From positions 1 to 60,691 of the forward strand of contig JAFQUB010000005.1 in the NCBI GenBank assembly GCA_017408735.1: DNA of 60,691 nt, given 5' to 3'. How positions within the stretch are numbered: the stretch's first letter is position 1; each line of letters starts with the position of its first letter. Below are positions 35,852 through 44,326 of this stretch, piece by piece. Source of the DNA: Lachnospiraceae bacterium. GTDB lineage: Bacteria > Bacillota > Clostridia > Lachnospirales > Lachnospiraceae. The position numbers were made by a program, and so were the translations under genes. Under the pieces are notes generated by a model. It was not told the DNA's origin and searched no databases. It saw only the letters and a program-made list of their open reading frames with translations.

Positions 35852-36485
35852 TCTGCACTTCCCTTACTTTTATTACTAGTTTTTCTGCTGCTTTCTTTGG
35901 TTCTTCTGCCGCCATTATGGCAGATACCACGGCAACACCCGAAATTCCGCTGCCTGCTAATTTTTCTATGTTAGATAGCCCCACACCACCGATTGCCACC
36001 ACAGGAATGGGTACCTTGCCACATATTTCTTTCAATGTTTCTATGGACGTGTCTACCGTGTTTTTTTTGGTATTTGTTCCAAAGATGGCACCTACGCCCA
36101 GATAGTCTGCCCCATCCTGCCATGCTTTCAATGCTTCTTCCACATTGTGAGCAGAGACACCAAGAATTTTTTCTTCTCCCAAAAGCTTTCTGGCTTCTGC
36201 TACCGGCATATCCTCCTGTCCCAGATGAACGCCATCTGCATTTACTGCCATGCATATATCAATTCTATCATTAATAATCAGTGGAATATTATATTGCTGT
36301 GTCACATTTTTTATTCTTAATGCCTGTTCATAAAATTCTTTTGTACTACAGTCTTTTTCTCGGAGCTGGACAATGGAACAGCCGCCCTGTACCGCCTGCT
36401 CTACTGTTTCTTCCAAAGTTTCTGTTTTCATAAAACTTCTGTCTGTACAAAGATATAATATATAATCTATGTCTGCTTTCTCCAT
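35838..36485 (-). CDS. thiE: Thiamine-phosphate synthase
   Basis: 215 residues. TIM barrel that joins HMP-diphosphate to thiazole phosphate. Family blocks: VEQAVQGGCSIVQLREKD, PLIINDRIDICMAVNADGVHLGQEDM, GVSAHNVEEALKAWQDGADYLGVG, TNTKKNTVDTS and PVVAIGGVGLSNIEKL. CAGGAGG precedes the ATG. First gene of the thiE-HAD-thiD run. The promoter lies only about 27 bases upstream of the ATG, leaving no room for a TPP riboswitch. Confidence 0.95.
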   Translation of the reverse strand: MEKADIDYILYLCTDRSFMKTETLEETVEQAVQGGCSIVQLREKDCSTKEFYEQALRIKNVTQQYNIPLIINDRIDICMAVNADGVHLGQEDMPVAEARKLLGEEKILGVSAHNVEEALKAWQDGADYLGVGAIFGTNTKKNTVDTSIETLKEICGKVPIPVVAIGGVGLSNIEKLAGSGISGVAVVSAIMAAEEPKKAAEKLVIKVREVQNEGI

Positions 36486-36519
36486 GTTTACCTCCTGTAT
36501 TCCCAGTCACATAGTGATT

Positions 36520-36548
36520 ATTGTATCTGATTTGCTGTATACTTTCAA
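36520..36548 (-). promoter_or_regulatory. Promoter of the thiE operon
   Basis: Minus-strand -35 TTGAAA (36543-36548), 17-base spacer, -10 TACAAT (36520-36525). Confidence 0.7.
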
Positions 36549-36581
36549 GGTTCTACTAGAGATTTTCTCGCACTGGTGCAC

Positions 36582-36614
36582 AGAAAAAAAGGATTCCGAT
36601 TACTCGAAATCCTT
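36582..36614 (-). terminator. Terminator of the tRNA cluster
   Basis: On the minus strand AAGGATTTCGA pairs with TCGGAATCCTT, followed by a run of seven or more T. It lies just after the last tRNA gene. Confidence 0.88.
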
Positions 36615-36617
36615 AAG

Positions 36618-36690
36618 AGCGATAGACGGGACTCGAACCCGCGACCCCAACCTTGGCAAGGTTGTACTCCACCAACTGAGCCACTATCGC
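36618..36690 (-). tRNA. tRNA-Gly (GCC)
   Basis: The reverse complement folds as a complete cloverleaf: acceptor GCGATAG/CTATCGC, anticodon stem CAACC/GGTTG with loop TTGCCAA (anticodon GCC), T arm with GGTTCGAGTCC. The discriminator is U, as expected for glycine. CCA is not encoded. Confidence 0.95.
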
Positions 36691-36693
36691 ATA

Positions 36694-36764
36694 AGCGGGT
36701 GATGGGAATCGAACCCACGTATCTAGCTTGGAAGGCTAGTGTTCTACCATTGAACTACACCCGC
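36694..36764 (-). tRNA. tRNA-Gly (TCC)
   Basis: Complete cloverleaf: acceptor GCGGGTG/CACCCGC, anticodon stem CTAGC/GCTAG with loop CTTCCAA (anticodon TCC), T loop GGTTCGATTCC, discriminator U. CCA is not encoded. Confidence 0.95.
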
Positions 36765-36789
36765 ATCTATTTTGTTTGTTCTGGCAAAG

Positions 36790-36862
36790 TGCCCAGAACC
36801 GGAATCGAACCAGTGACACGAGGAATTTCAGTCCTCTGCTCAACCAACTGAGCTATCTGGGC
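36790..36862 (-). tRNA. tRNA-Phe (GAA)
   Basis: Complete cloverleaf: acceptor GCCCAGA/TCTGGGC, anticodon stem GAGGA/TCCTC with loop CTGAAAT (anticodon GAA), T loop GGTTCGATTCC, discriminator A. First of three tRNAs in the transcript Phe-Gly-Gly. Confidence 0.95.
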
Positions 36863-36899
36863 AAACCTTTTAGCTTCTCGCCTCACCAGCGACTATTAT

Positions 36900-36928
36900 A
36901 GTCTATAACAAAGATTTGGATTTGTCAA
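36900..36928 (-). promoter_or_regulatory. Promoter of the tRNA cluster
   Basis: Minus-strand -35 TTGACA (36923-36928) with TAGACT at 17 bases (36900-36905). A TATAAT lies five bases further downstream at a less usual 22-base distance. Confidence 0.6.
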
Positions 36929-36961
36929 CACCTTTTTTTAATTTTTTTTATTAAAATGTAA

Positions 36962-37378
36962 TTAAACCAAAAACATTCCTACGAGAATCCCAAGCACAAA
37001 TCCCGCAAATACCTGAAGTGGCGAATGCCCCAGAATCTCTTTTACATTATCTACATTCACTTTTCCGGTTTTATTGTAATTGTTAATAATCTGATTTAAC
37101 GTCTGTCCTATGTGACCTACGGCACGTCTTACGTGCATGGCATCATACATAACCACAATAGATAACACTACAGCCAGCGCAAAGATGGAGGATTCGATTC
37201 CTTCCTTTCTTCCAATTACAGTGGTAGCCGCAACGACAAAAGCTGTATGAGAGCTTGGCATACCACCGGAGGCAGTCGCCAAAGACCAGTCTATCCTTTT
37301 GTTTTCGATAAAAGATATAATCATTTTTAGTGCCTGTGCAATAAACCATGCAACTCCGGCTGAAATGAGTATTTCCAT
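36962..37378 (-). CDS. Divergent PAP2 family membrane protein (DUF212, YuiD-like)
   Basis: 138 residues with three to four helices. Marks of the family are ATASGGMPSSHTAFVVAATT (the PAP2-like SGGMPSSH box), YDAMHVRRAVGHIGQTLN and the late GHSPLQVFAGFVLGILVG. Likely an acid-phosphatase-related integral membrane enzyme, perhaps acting on a lipid phosphate; the substrate is not known. It lies 36 bases downstream of murD on the same strand, ahead of the tRNA cluster. Confidence 0.9.
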   Translation of the reverse strand: MEILISAGVAWFIAQALKMIISFIENKRIDWSLATASGGMPSSHTAFVVAATTVIGRKEGIESSIFALAVVLSIVVMYDAMHVRRAVGHIGQTLNQIINNYNKTGKVNVDNVKEILGHSPLQVFAGFVLGILVGMFLV

Positions 37379-37414
37379 GAATTTTTCTCCTTTGATTCTT
37401 TTTTACAAATCTTA

Positions 37415-38752
37415 TTATTCTCCACGTACCAGTTTTACAAAGACTTCTCCACGTTCTTCAAAATTCTTAAAAATTCCGTAGCTGGCGGCGGCTGGTGACA
37501 TAACACAGCTCTTTCCTTGTCTGGTTACTTTTTTTGCCAGTTCCACTGCATCCTCTAAATGTTCTACCGGCTGAATTCTTTCCACAGCTTTAAAATCAGG
37601 ATAATTTTTCTTAATCTCCCGATAAATACGTTTTCCTGTGGCTTCCATCAAAATAATATTCGGAACTTCATGTTCACTTAAAAATGAAATCAGTTCCTGA
37701 TATTCAATTCCCCGATCCATTCCGCCAATAATAACAGTATCTGTGTCTTTCAGGCTGGTTAACGCCTGAATTGTGGTATCGCAAATGGTAGAAATGGAGT
37801 CGTCATAATACTTAATTCCATCCACAGTTCCCACATACTGAAGACGATGCGGAAGTGGCTCATAGGTTTTTAGAGCTTCCATAAACACCTCATCACTAAC
37901 ACCAAGTTCCTGAAGCAGACCGTACACCACACCGATATCATAATAATTATGTATTCCAATTAATTTAATCTCTGATACCGGTATTGAGAAAGCTTTATTC
38001 TTATAGCGAATCCTCGTTTCTTCTACCTGAATATCTGCATTGCTGCCTTCATAGCCAATAGAAATCACCTGGGATTTGCAGGTATTTTCTTTTGGCAGAA
38101 TTTCCATATTACAAATCAGTTTATCTCCTGCCTGCTGATTTCGATAAATACGTTCTTTGGCTGCCACATATTTTTCCATTGTGCCATAATGGTCTAAATG
38201 TTCTTCGTGAATGTTCATCAGCACTCCGTATTTTGGAGATACACTCATATATTCCAGCTGATGGGAAGACATTTCAAAACAAATCACTGTGTCCTCTTGT
38301 ATTTCCTCTGCAATATCAAATGCCGGAATTCCGATATTTCCTGCCAGCACACATTTTACGCCGGCTTCTTTTAATACATGATACAGCAAAGTGGTTGTTG
38401 TGCTTTTCCCCTTCGTTCCGGTGATTCCAATTATCTGGTTACGGAATCTGCGGAAGAAAAGTTCTGTCTGAGATACAATTTCACAGGTGTATGTTCCAAT
38501 TTCCTGTTCCAACACAATACCGGGACTTTTAAATACAACGTCATAATCATTTAAGGATTTTTGATAATCTTCTCCTGTAATTATCAAAACATTTTCTGCC
38601 AGGGTATCTGTGATGGGATTTAAGTCAGCTATAGCAAGTCTTTCATAACCACCAGCCTTTTGCATCAGCTTATAGGTGGATTTTCCTTCTCGTCCAAATC
38701 CAAGTATTAGCACTTTTTTATTTCTTATACAATTTCTCATTGTTTCTAACAT
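37415..38752 (-). CDS. murD: MurD-type UDP-N-acetylmuramoyl-L-alanine:glutamate ligase
   Basis: 445 residues. Mur ligase with N-terminal Rossmann-like domain (NKKVLILGFGREGKSTYKLM), ATP loop GITGTKGKSTTTTLLYHVL, NIHEEHLDHYGTMEKY, and C-terminal domain (EPLPHRLQYVGTVDGIKYYDDSI, split at positions 318-340; VIIGGMDRGIEY; SPAAASYGIF). It adds glutamate to UDP-MurNAc-L-Ala in the cytoplasm. It directly follows a MurL-type epimerase gene (34 bases), the pairing described for MurD2 enzymes that use L-Glu, so the substrate here may be L-glutamate. GGGAGG precedes the ATG. Confidence 0.9.
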   Translation of the reverse strand: MLETMRNCIRNKKVLILGFGREGKSTYKLMQKAGGYERLAIADLNPITDTLAENVLIITGEDYQKSLNDYDVVFKSPGIVLEQEIGTYTCEIVSQTELFFRRFRNQIIGITGTKGKSTTTTLLYHVLKEAGVKCVLAGNIGIPAFDIAEEIQEDTVICFEMSSHQLEYMSVSPKYGVLMNIHEEHLDHYGTMEKYVAAKERIYRNQQAGDKLICNMEILPKENTCKSQVISIGYEGSNADIQVEETRIRYKNKAFSIPVSEIKLIGIHNYYDIGVVYGLLQELGVSDEVFMEALKTYEPLPHRLQYVGTVDGIKYYDDSISTICDTTIQALTSLKDTDTVIIGGMDRGIEYQELISFLSEHEVPNIILMEATGKRIYREIKKNYPDFKAVERIQPVEHLEDAVELAKKVTRQGKSCVMSPAAASYGIFKNFEERGEVFVKLVRGE

Positions 38753-38786
38753 GTGACTGCCTCCCGCTTACTGATAGCCTATCTTG

Positions 38787-40154
38787 CTAATTATAGCATT
38801 CTCTTTTTAAAATCCGGTCAAATTCTTCCGGCAACAGGTGTTCTTTATCGTAAAAGTCAAAATATTTCTTTTCATTGCCTTTGTTTTTTTCATAGAAGCC
38901 TTGTTCCTTATAATATTCCAACAGCTTTGGTAAAGTCTGTTCCTTCTGCTCTGACTTTTCTATGGCAAGGCAGATAGCTGTATTGATTTCATCTCTGCTT
39001 CCCACGCATTCAAAGGGTTTTTCCGGTGATACTCCGATTAACTGCTGCATAGTTTCTAACATGGACATATCATTTAACATATCTGCGCCAAAAATTTCTT
39101 TCAATCGTTCCTGTTCCATAAATGGGGACAGAATGAAATATACAAACAGACATTTTGGACAATGTCCGCACCAGATATCTTCCTTACTTCCCACATTACA
39201 GCTTCTAAAAATATCATGATATTCCTCGGACTTTGCAAACTGCTTTGCAATCTGGAATTCACTTAACGGTCGAAGCATACTAAAGTAATAAGTACCGCTT
39301 CTTATGTATTTTTCTTCGTAATTATGGAAATCCTGTTCAAATTTAAAACTCTTGGAGTACTGATGGTTTACCGTACTTCCTGCTACAGTGCTTTCATTGG
39401 CACTGGATTCATTGGACAATACTATATATTTTAATCCATTCATATATGCTGCAATGGTTGCTGAAAACGCCACAATTGCCGAAAATGGTGTATGCCCGTT
39501 TAAAAATCCCTGCTTATTTAACTCAATCATATTTTTGTCCAGAGTACGTTTTACCGCAATCATCTTTTCTTCTTCATAGCCGCCGGCTTCCACCGTGTGA
39601 ATGGTCGCCCCTCTTGGATTGATGATATAACAGTAATTGCTGTCTTTTTGCTCTTTTAACAAGCTCAAAGTTACCGCAGAATCCTTTCCACCACCGATTG
39701 GTACAAGGCAACCGTTTAAGCTTTCTTCCGCTTTCCATGTTCCGGAGAACACATTGCCTTCGGATACAATTTCCATAAAGCTTTCCTGCTCTACTTCGAT
39801 TCCATTGGTATAATAAAATTCTCCTAATCCATGGTAGTACAGTTCTTTCCACCATGCGATCTGTTCTTTATCCAATGCACCAGCTTGCACCCGCACCTTC
39901 GGTGCACAGGTTATCTTCCAATAGCTAACCAGTTCTACCATACCAAGTGAAAAGACCATATTTTCAAACATTGGATTGTCTTTGGCCATTTCTTTCTGCT
40001 TTGGTTTCTTTGGAAATTCCCAGTAAGGATGAAACTCTGATAACCCCGGAATTTCAAAATCGTAGGTGATTCTGATTTTTTCTTCTGTTTCTTCTATATT
40101 GTAGCTCTTATAAATAAATTCTTTATATGTTTCCCGTAATTCATTATAATTCAT
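38787..40154 (-). CDS. murL: Probable UDP-MurNAc-L-Ala-L-Glu epimerase (MurL family)
   Basis: 455 residues from the ATG at 40154 (AAGGAG seven bases upstream). The protein looks like MurL, the glycopeptidyl-glutamate epimerase known from Xanthomonas: a PP-loop-like ATP site VPIGGGKDSAVTLSLL at about residues 151-166, CYIINPRGATIHTVE, VLSNESSANESTV, HQYSKSFKFEQDF and a cysteine cluster IWCGHCPKCLFVY. MurL inverts L-Glu to D-Glu after attachment, using ATP. Its location immediately before murD supports the call. It has its own strong promoter and a leader hairpin. Confidence 0.8.
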   Translation of the reverse strand: MNYNELRETYKEFIYKSYNIEETEEKIRITYDFEIPGLSEFHPYWEFPKKPKQKEMAKDNPMFENMVFSLGMVELVSYWKITCAPKVRVQAGALDKEQIAWWKELYYHGLGEFYYTNGIEVEQESFMEIVSEGNVFSGTWKAEESLNGCLVPIGGGKDSAVTLSLLKEQKDSNYCYIINPRGATIHTVEAGGYEEEKMIAVKRTLDKNMIELNKQGFLNGHTPFSAIVAFSATIAAYMNGLKYIVLSNESSANESTVAGSTVNHQYSKSFKFEQDFHNYEEKYIRSGTYYFSMLRPLSEFQIAKQFAKSEEYHDIFRSCNVGSKEDIWCGHCPKCLFVYFILSPFMEQERLKEIFGADMLNDMSMLETMQQLIGVSPEKPFECVGSRDEINTAICLAIEKSEQKEQTLPKLLEYYKEQGFYEKNKGNEKKYFDFYDKEHLLPEEFDRILKRECYN

Positions 40155-40182
40155 GTTTTTACTCCTTGAAATGAGCCTATGC

Positions 40183-40212
40183 CTGATAGCAGGATAATTC
40201 ATCGGCTATCAG
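40183..40212 (-). promoter_or_regulatory. Leader hairpin of murL
   Basis: CTGATAGC pairs with GCTATCAG (8 bp) around 14 bases, between the murL promoter and its ribosome site. No T-run follows; role unknown. Confidence 0.45.
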
Positions 40213-40242
40213 CCCTGCTCTGTCTGACACTCTAACTTTTTC

Positions 40243-40271
40243 ATTATAGTTTAAATGTATGCACTTTGCAA
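40243..40271 (-). promoter_or_regulatory. murL-murD promoter
   Basis: Minus-strand -35 TTGCAA (40266-40271), 17-base spacer, perfect -10 TATAAT (40243-40248). The -35 lies 15 bases past the stop of the ABC ATPase gene, so murL is separated transcriptionally from the agr cassette. Confidence 0.75.
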
Positions 40272-40285
40272 GGGAGTATTCGTTC

Positions 40286-41158
40286 TTATTCTGCCTTATT
40301 TCCCAAATAATATAAATACACATCTTCCAAATCAATATTATCATGCACCTGCACAAATGGTGCTTCCAATTTATCACCTACCACACGGAATACCAGACCT
40401 TCTCGCCTCTGCTCTACATTTCCAGCCGGATACTTTGTCTGCAGCATGGCAAGTTCTTCTTTTTTACATTGTCTTTCCCATACTTTATTCTGTATGGAAT
40501 CTATCAACTCTATGGCTGTTCCCTGAGTAACCAGTTCACCCTCCCGCATCAAAAGAATTTTATCTGCGATACATGCAACATCACTAACTACATGGGTAGC
40601 TAACAGGATAATCTTATTCTTTGATAACTCCGAAATAAGATTTCGTATTCGTATTCTTTCCCGTGGATCAAGTCCTGCTGTAGGCTCATCCAAAAGCAGA
40701 ATCCGTGGATTTCCAAGCAATGCCTGAGCTAACATCACTCTCTGCTTCATTCCACCGGAAAAACCGTTTACCCTCTTATCTGCCACATCATATAAGTTTA
40801 ACTTTTCTAACAACTGCATACTCTGTTCTCTGGCTTCTTTCTTTCCCAAGCCCTTCAGTTCCGCCATATACATCAAAAATGAATAAGCAGAAAAATCCGG
40901 AAATTCTCCTTGTTGCTGACACATATATCCTACCAGATTCCTGAACGAATCCCCATATTTCAAAATATCTTTTCCCTGCAGCAGTATTGCGCCCCCATCT
41001 CTTTTTATGTTATCCGTAATCAAATTCATCAATGTGCTTTTTCCAGCTCCATTTTCGCCCAGAATTCCATAAATTCCACATTCCAACGTAAGATTTAAAT
41101 TATCTAATGCCACTTTATCTCCATAATGTTTTGACAGATTTTTAATTTCCAATTTCAT
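40286..41158 (-). CDS. ABC transporter ATP-binding protein
   Basis: 290 residues. Walker A GILGENGAGKSTLMNL, Q-loop VGYMCQQQGEFPDFS, signature FSGGMKQRVMLAQ, Walker B ILLLDEPTAGLDP and switch LLATHVV. It is of the type that pairs with ABC-2-like permeases for export of peptides or antibiotics. The C-terminal 70 residues form a small accessory domain. It overlaps the permease gene by 17 bases and is the last gene of the agr-lipoprotein cassette. Confidence 0.93.
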   Translation of the reverse strand: MKLEIKNLSKHYGDKVALDNLNLTLECGIYGILGENGAGKSTLMNLITDNIKRDGGAILLQGKDILKYGDSFRNLVGYMCQQQGEFPDFSAYSFLMYMAELKGLGKKEAREQSMQLLEKLNLYDVADKRVNGFSGGMKQRVMLAQALLGNPRILLLDEPTAGLDPRERIRIRNLISELSKNKIILLATHVVSDVACIADKILLMREGELVTQGTAIELIDSIQNKVWERQCKKEELAMLQTKYPAGNVEQRREGLVFRVVGDKLEAPFVQVHDNIDLEDVYLYYLGNKAE

Positions 41159-43076
41159 CTTTTCTCGTTTCCTCTCTGAAAGCTTTTCCTATAATTGTAA
41201 AATATCTGACACTGTAGCACACCATACCAATTACACACCACAGTGCAATTTTCCCAAGATAAACAATTCCTAAGTAGAGCCAGATTGGGTAATTTCCGGC
41301 TACACCGTTTGCCAGCTCAAAGCTTCGTATCGGAGCTGTCAAATGTTCCATAGGATACACACGGTAAATATTATAAAAATCCATACCATAAATCATAGCC
41401 ACGGCCGCCGCCAGAAACCCTACAAATATCAACATTCTTTTTAAAAAGAAAATATCCCTTCCATCTCTGGTGGAACGTACCATATACCGCCAGTTTCTCT
41501 TCGTAAATGTTCTAAAATATCCCGCAAGAAATAATAACGCCACTAGAAACTCTACTACCACTTCCAGCTTACGTTTTATCCCTTTTTCGAAAAGCTTATT
41601 ATAGCCTCGTTCATTTACTAGTTCCACTTTATACCCTTTTTCCTGAAGTTTTTTCAATTTCTCTACTTTTGCATTTAATTCTATTACAACGGCTGCCTGC
41701 TCCAATTCTTTTTTCTGGAAAAAGCTTTCAGCATCATATTCCTCATAGGTGATTTCATTTTTTTGATACTTCTGTTTCAACTGTTTTGTTTCCTCCAGCA
41801 ACCGGTTGTATTCTTCGTTTAATCTTTCCAGTTCTTTATAAGTATCTTCTGTGATTTCTCCACCATAATTTTCATAAAATTCATTTAACGTCCTCTGCCC
41901 TACGGTATAACTTACCGGTTTTTGAAGGGACAGCACATACACAACCAGCAAGGCAAAGGCAAGAACAAAAAATCCTTTCTGATACCAAAACATTTCCTTA
42001 CATTCCATTCTCCCGATACCTGCCAACGGTCTTTTCCATATTCTTTTCCATTTTAAAAATTTCTTATGACTTCTTTTCTCTTTGGGCTTCCCATATACTA
42101 CATACAAACTGCTACCTGCAAAAGTAAGTAGCACAAATATCATCCAAACTACACCCTGTCCCACAGCATACGATGCCACATTATAATTCTGATATGTGGT
42201 AAAAATGTTTTGTGGAAACAACAGTTGGTAAAAATTCAAGCTATGCAATAAATTAAGATTACTGCTCTTTCCTATCAATGACAGATTAAGATAGCCCATC
42301 CCATAAAGAAGCGCCCACAGCAAAAATCCTACTTTATTGCCAAACTTTTTCATCAAAGCCCAACCTGTACAGATACCTGCCATAACTCCGGTAAGTCCAA
42401 GGAAAAAATGTAACAATACTGCTTCCAGCATAGAAATTTCCAAAGTGCAAGACCAAAAGTTTTGAGCTGACTGTATGCTTCTAAGCCAAGAGGAATCCCC
42501 TCCATAGAAAAAGAATCCCAGCAATATATTTAGCATGTATAAAAAAGTTCCCAAAACAGTCACAAATCCCAACATAAGAAACAACTGTCTTTTTCGCAAG
42601 ATTTTTCTTCCCTTTTGACAACTGTATGTAATCGTCTGCATGGCACTTTTTTCCGGATAAGGTACTTTGCATACCAGAAACATGCCGAAAAACAGCATAA
42701 TAAATGTCCAATATTTTTCTGTAATCAAAGCACCCAACAACTGATTATCTCCCTGGGTGATTTTTATATTATAAAGACTTCCATAATCGTCCTTTGTCTT
42801 TATACGATTTCTGTCGGCATAGGAATTCTGTTTACTAAAAATGCTGATTTCTCCCATACTGTCTGCCTCTTTTACAATATTTGCAATCTTTTTTTTGTAC
42901 TCTTTCTGATATTTGTCAGAAGACATTTCTTCCACTTCTAATTCACTCTCCATAGCGTCTGTTTCTGCCTGTCCAATCTGCTGACTGATAAACAAAAGCA
43001 TCATCACTGCCAGACACAAGAAAAACACTCCGCGTACGCTAAGCTGATTCCATATTCTTTTCCACTCTAGTTTCAT
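41142..43076 (-). CDS. ABC-2-like permease with large extracytoplasmic inserts
   Basis: 644 residues from the ATG at 43076 (AAAGGGG upstream). Two similar halves, each starting with a hydrophobic helix after a basic amphipathic start (KLEWKRIWNQL; GRMECKEMFWYQKGFF) and followed by a charged insert (about residues 35-115 and 405-490; the second is coiled-coil-like, Glu/Lys-rich) and then a block of about five helices. The arrangement fits an exporter of the ABC-2/bacitracin-type group. It is encoded after the four lipoproteins behind a repeated terminator element, and is coupled to its ATPase. Confidence 0.82.
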   Translation of the reverse strand: MKLEWKRIWNQLSVRGVFFLCLAVMMLLFISQQIGQAETDAMESELEVEEMSSDKYQKEYKKKIANIVKEADSMGEISIFSKQNSYADRNRIKTKDDYGSLYNIKITQGDNQLLGALITEKYWTFIMLFFGMFLVCKVPYPEKSAMQTITYSCQKGRKILRKRQLFLMLGFVTVLGTFLYMLNILLGFFFYGGDSSWLRSIQSAQNFWSCTLEISMLEAVLLHFFLGLTGVMAGICTGWALMKKFGNKVGFLLWALLYGMGYLNLSLIGKSSNLNLLHSLNFYQLLFPQNIFTTYQNYNVASYAVGQGVVWMIFVLLTFAGSSLYVVYGKPKEKRSHKKFLKWKRIWKRPLAGIGRMECKEMFWYQKGFFVLAFALLVVYVLSLQKPVSYTVGQRTLNEFYENYGGEITEDTYKELERLNEEYNRLLEETKQLKQKYQKNEITYEEYDAESFFQKKELEQAAVVIELNAKVEKLKKLQEKGYKVELVNERGYNKLFEKGIKRKLEVVVEFLVALLFLAGYFRTFTKRNWRYMVRSTRDGRDIFFLKRMLIFVGFLAAAVAMIYGMDFYNIYRVYPMEHLTAPIRSFELANGVAGNYPIWLYLGIVYLGKIALWCVIGMVCYSVRYFTIIGKAFREETRKDEIGN

Positions 43077-43093
43077 ATTGTGTCCCCTTTTCC

Positions 43094-43130
43094 TCGTGCG
43101 AAAAGGGATAAGAAGCATCTTATCCCTCAA
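43094..43130 (-). terminator. Hairpin terminator/attenuator B, before the ABC transporter
   Basis: AGGGATAAGA pairs perfectly with TCTTATCCCT around TGCT, followed by TTTT and then CGCACGAGGA. Almost the same sequence stands before the lipoprotein array (47849-47885). It divides the array from the permease gene, so it probably lowers transcription of the ABC genes. Just before it, GTG AAG AAC TGA behind TTAGGAG looks like the vestigial start of a fifth lipoprotein copy. Confidence 0.8.
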
Positions 43131-43152
43131 TCAGTTCTTCACGTTTTTTCTC

Positions 43153-44316
43153 CTAATCCAATGATGAATATATCTTTACCCATTCAGGATTTTCATCCTT
43201 CACTTTGTCTTTATTCAATATTCTATATTCTTCATCATTTATATTTAAAATCAGATAATTTGTTACCACATGAAATACACTGCCTGTATCCGTTGGAATT
43301 GATAAAATCGCCACTTGTTCCAAAGACTCTTTATCATACACATATACTTTATTTTCCTGATACCATTCTTTCAGCTTATCACCTATAGTATCTAATTGAT
43401 ATAATCTTTCCGAGATATCTCTTCCATTGTTAAAATAAAGATATTTATCATCTACCAAAAGATACATGTCTTCCGAAAATTCTCCGGACAATATAATTTC
43501 ATCTTCTCCTGTTTCCATATTTCTTGCATGAATATTCTTTTGAACTGTATAATAAATTTTATTGTCATACACACAATAATCCGCATTTTTTTCAATTTTC
43601 GATACCTCTACTTGCAATTCCCCAGTAAGAATGTCATAACTGTTAATTTGCAAATAGCTTTCATCTTCCTTATACTCTATTAAGCTATAATATATTTTTG
43701 TTCCACATCCCAAAATTCTATCATATGCTTTTGTTTCAGAGTCACTTCTTTCTATCACCTCTGCTTTTGCATTCTTTTCTAATTTTCTGCGATATAAAGT
43801 AGACGTTGTTCCATTTTCTCCCACATCCAGAATATAATATACATATCCTCTATGAAGGCAAAAACCGGTAGAAGATATTTCTAATTCTCCGTCTTCTAAA
43901 TGAAACATAAAAAACAATTTTTCTGTTTTTGTTCCATCTCCACTTTTTTTCCAAAAATAAAAATCGCCTGTGGTATTTTCTTCTGCTACATAATATAAAT
44001 TTCCATCTGCATACCGCATAGTCACACCACCGGCATAAGCATTACACTTCTCATCTTCATGAGTACATTCCGGATTATCACATAAAATATGACTTTTTCC
44101 AGATTCCAAATCATAATATTGTACATAACTAAGTGCATCCAAAAAATAATATCCGAAATTTCCCTCGGCAAAACTTCTTAATGAAGCTATATTAGGTTGG
44201 TCGTCTGATTCCGGCAGATATTCTTCTGAAGTATACTGGGCATTTTCACTGTTTCCGCAGGCGGTAATGCTAAATGTTGTTGCTAGTATAAGTATTGTTA
44301 TAATTAATTTCTTCAC
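43153..44316 (-). CDS. Tandem lipoprotein, copy 4 (last)
   Basis: 387 residues. Lipoprotein signal with lipobox ITAC (Cys20), followed by the GNSENAQYTSEEYLPESDDQ block common to all copies. The rest is made of repeated beta strands with Tyr-Tyr pairs, like a propeller of the DUF5050 kind. The C..PEC.HEDEKC motif near residues 78-92 may form a disulfide or bind metal. GTG start behind TTAGGAG. It is more diverged than copies 2 and 3. Function unknown; position between a quorum-sensing system and an ABC exporter suggests immunity, adhesion or signal capture at the cell surface, which is inference. Confidence 0.85.
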   Translation of the reverse strand: MKKLIITILILATTFSITACGNSENAQYTSEEYLPESDDQPNIASLRSFAEGNFGYYFLDALSYVQYYDLESGKSHILCDNPECTHEDEKCNAYAGGVTMRYADGNLYYVAEENTTGDFYFWKKSGDGTKTEKLFFMFHLEDGELEISSTGFCLHRGYVYYILDVGENGTTSTLYRRKLEKNAKAEVIERSDSETKAYDRILGCGTKIYYSLIEYKEDESYLQINSYDILTGELQVEVSKIEKNADYCVYDNKIYYTVQKNIHARNMETGEDEIILSGEFSEDMYLLVDDKYLYFNNGRDISERLYQLDTIGDKLKEWYQENKVYVYDKESLEQVAILSIPTDTGSVFHVVTNYLILNINDEEYRILNKDKVKDENPEWVKIYSSLD

Positions 44317-44326
44317 GTTTTTTCTC

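Noticed and set aside
36469..36851. Plus-strand frames across 36469-36851
   Set aside because: They run antisense through three complete tRNA genes.
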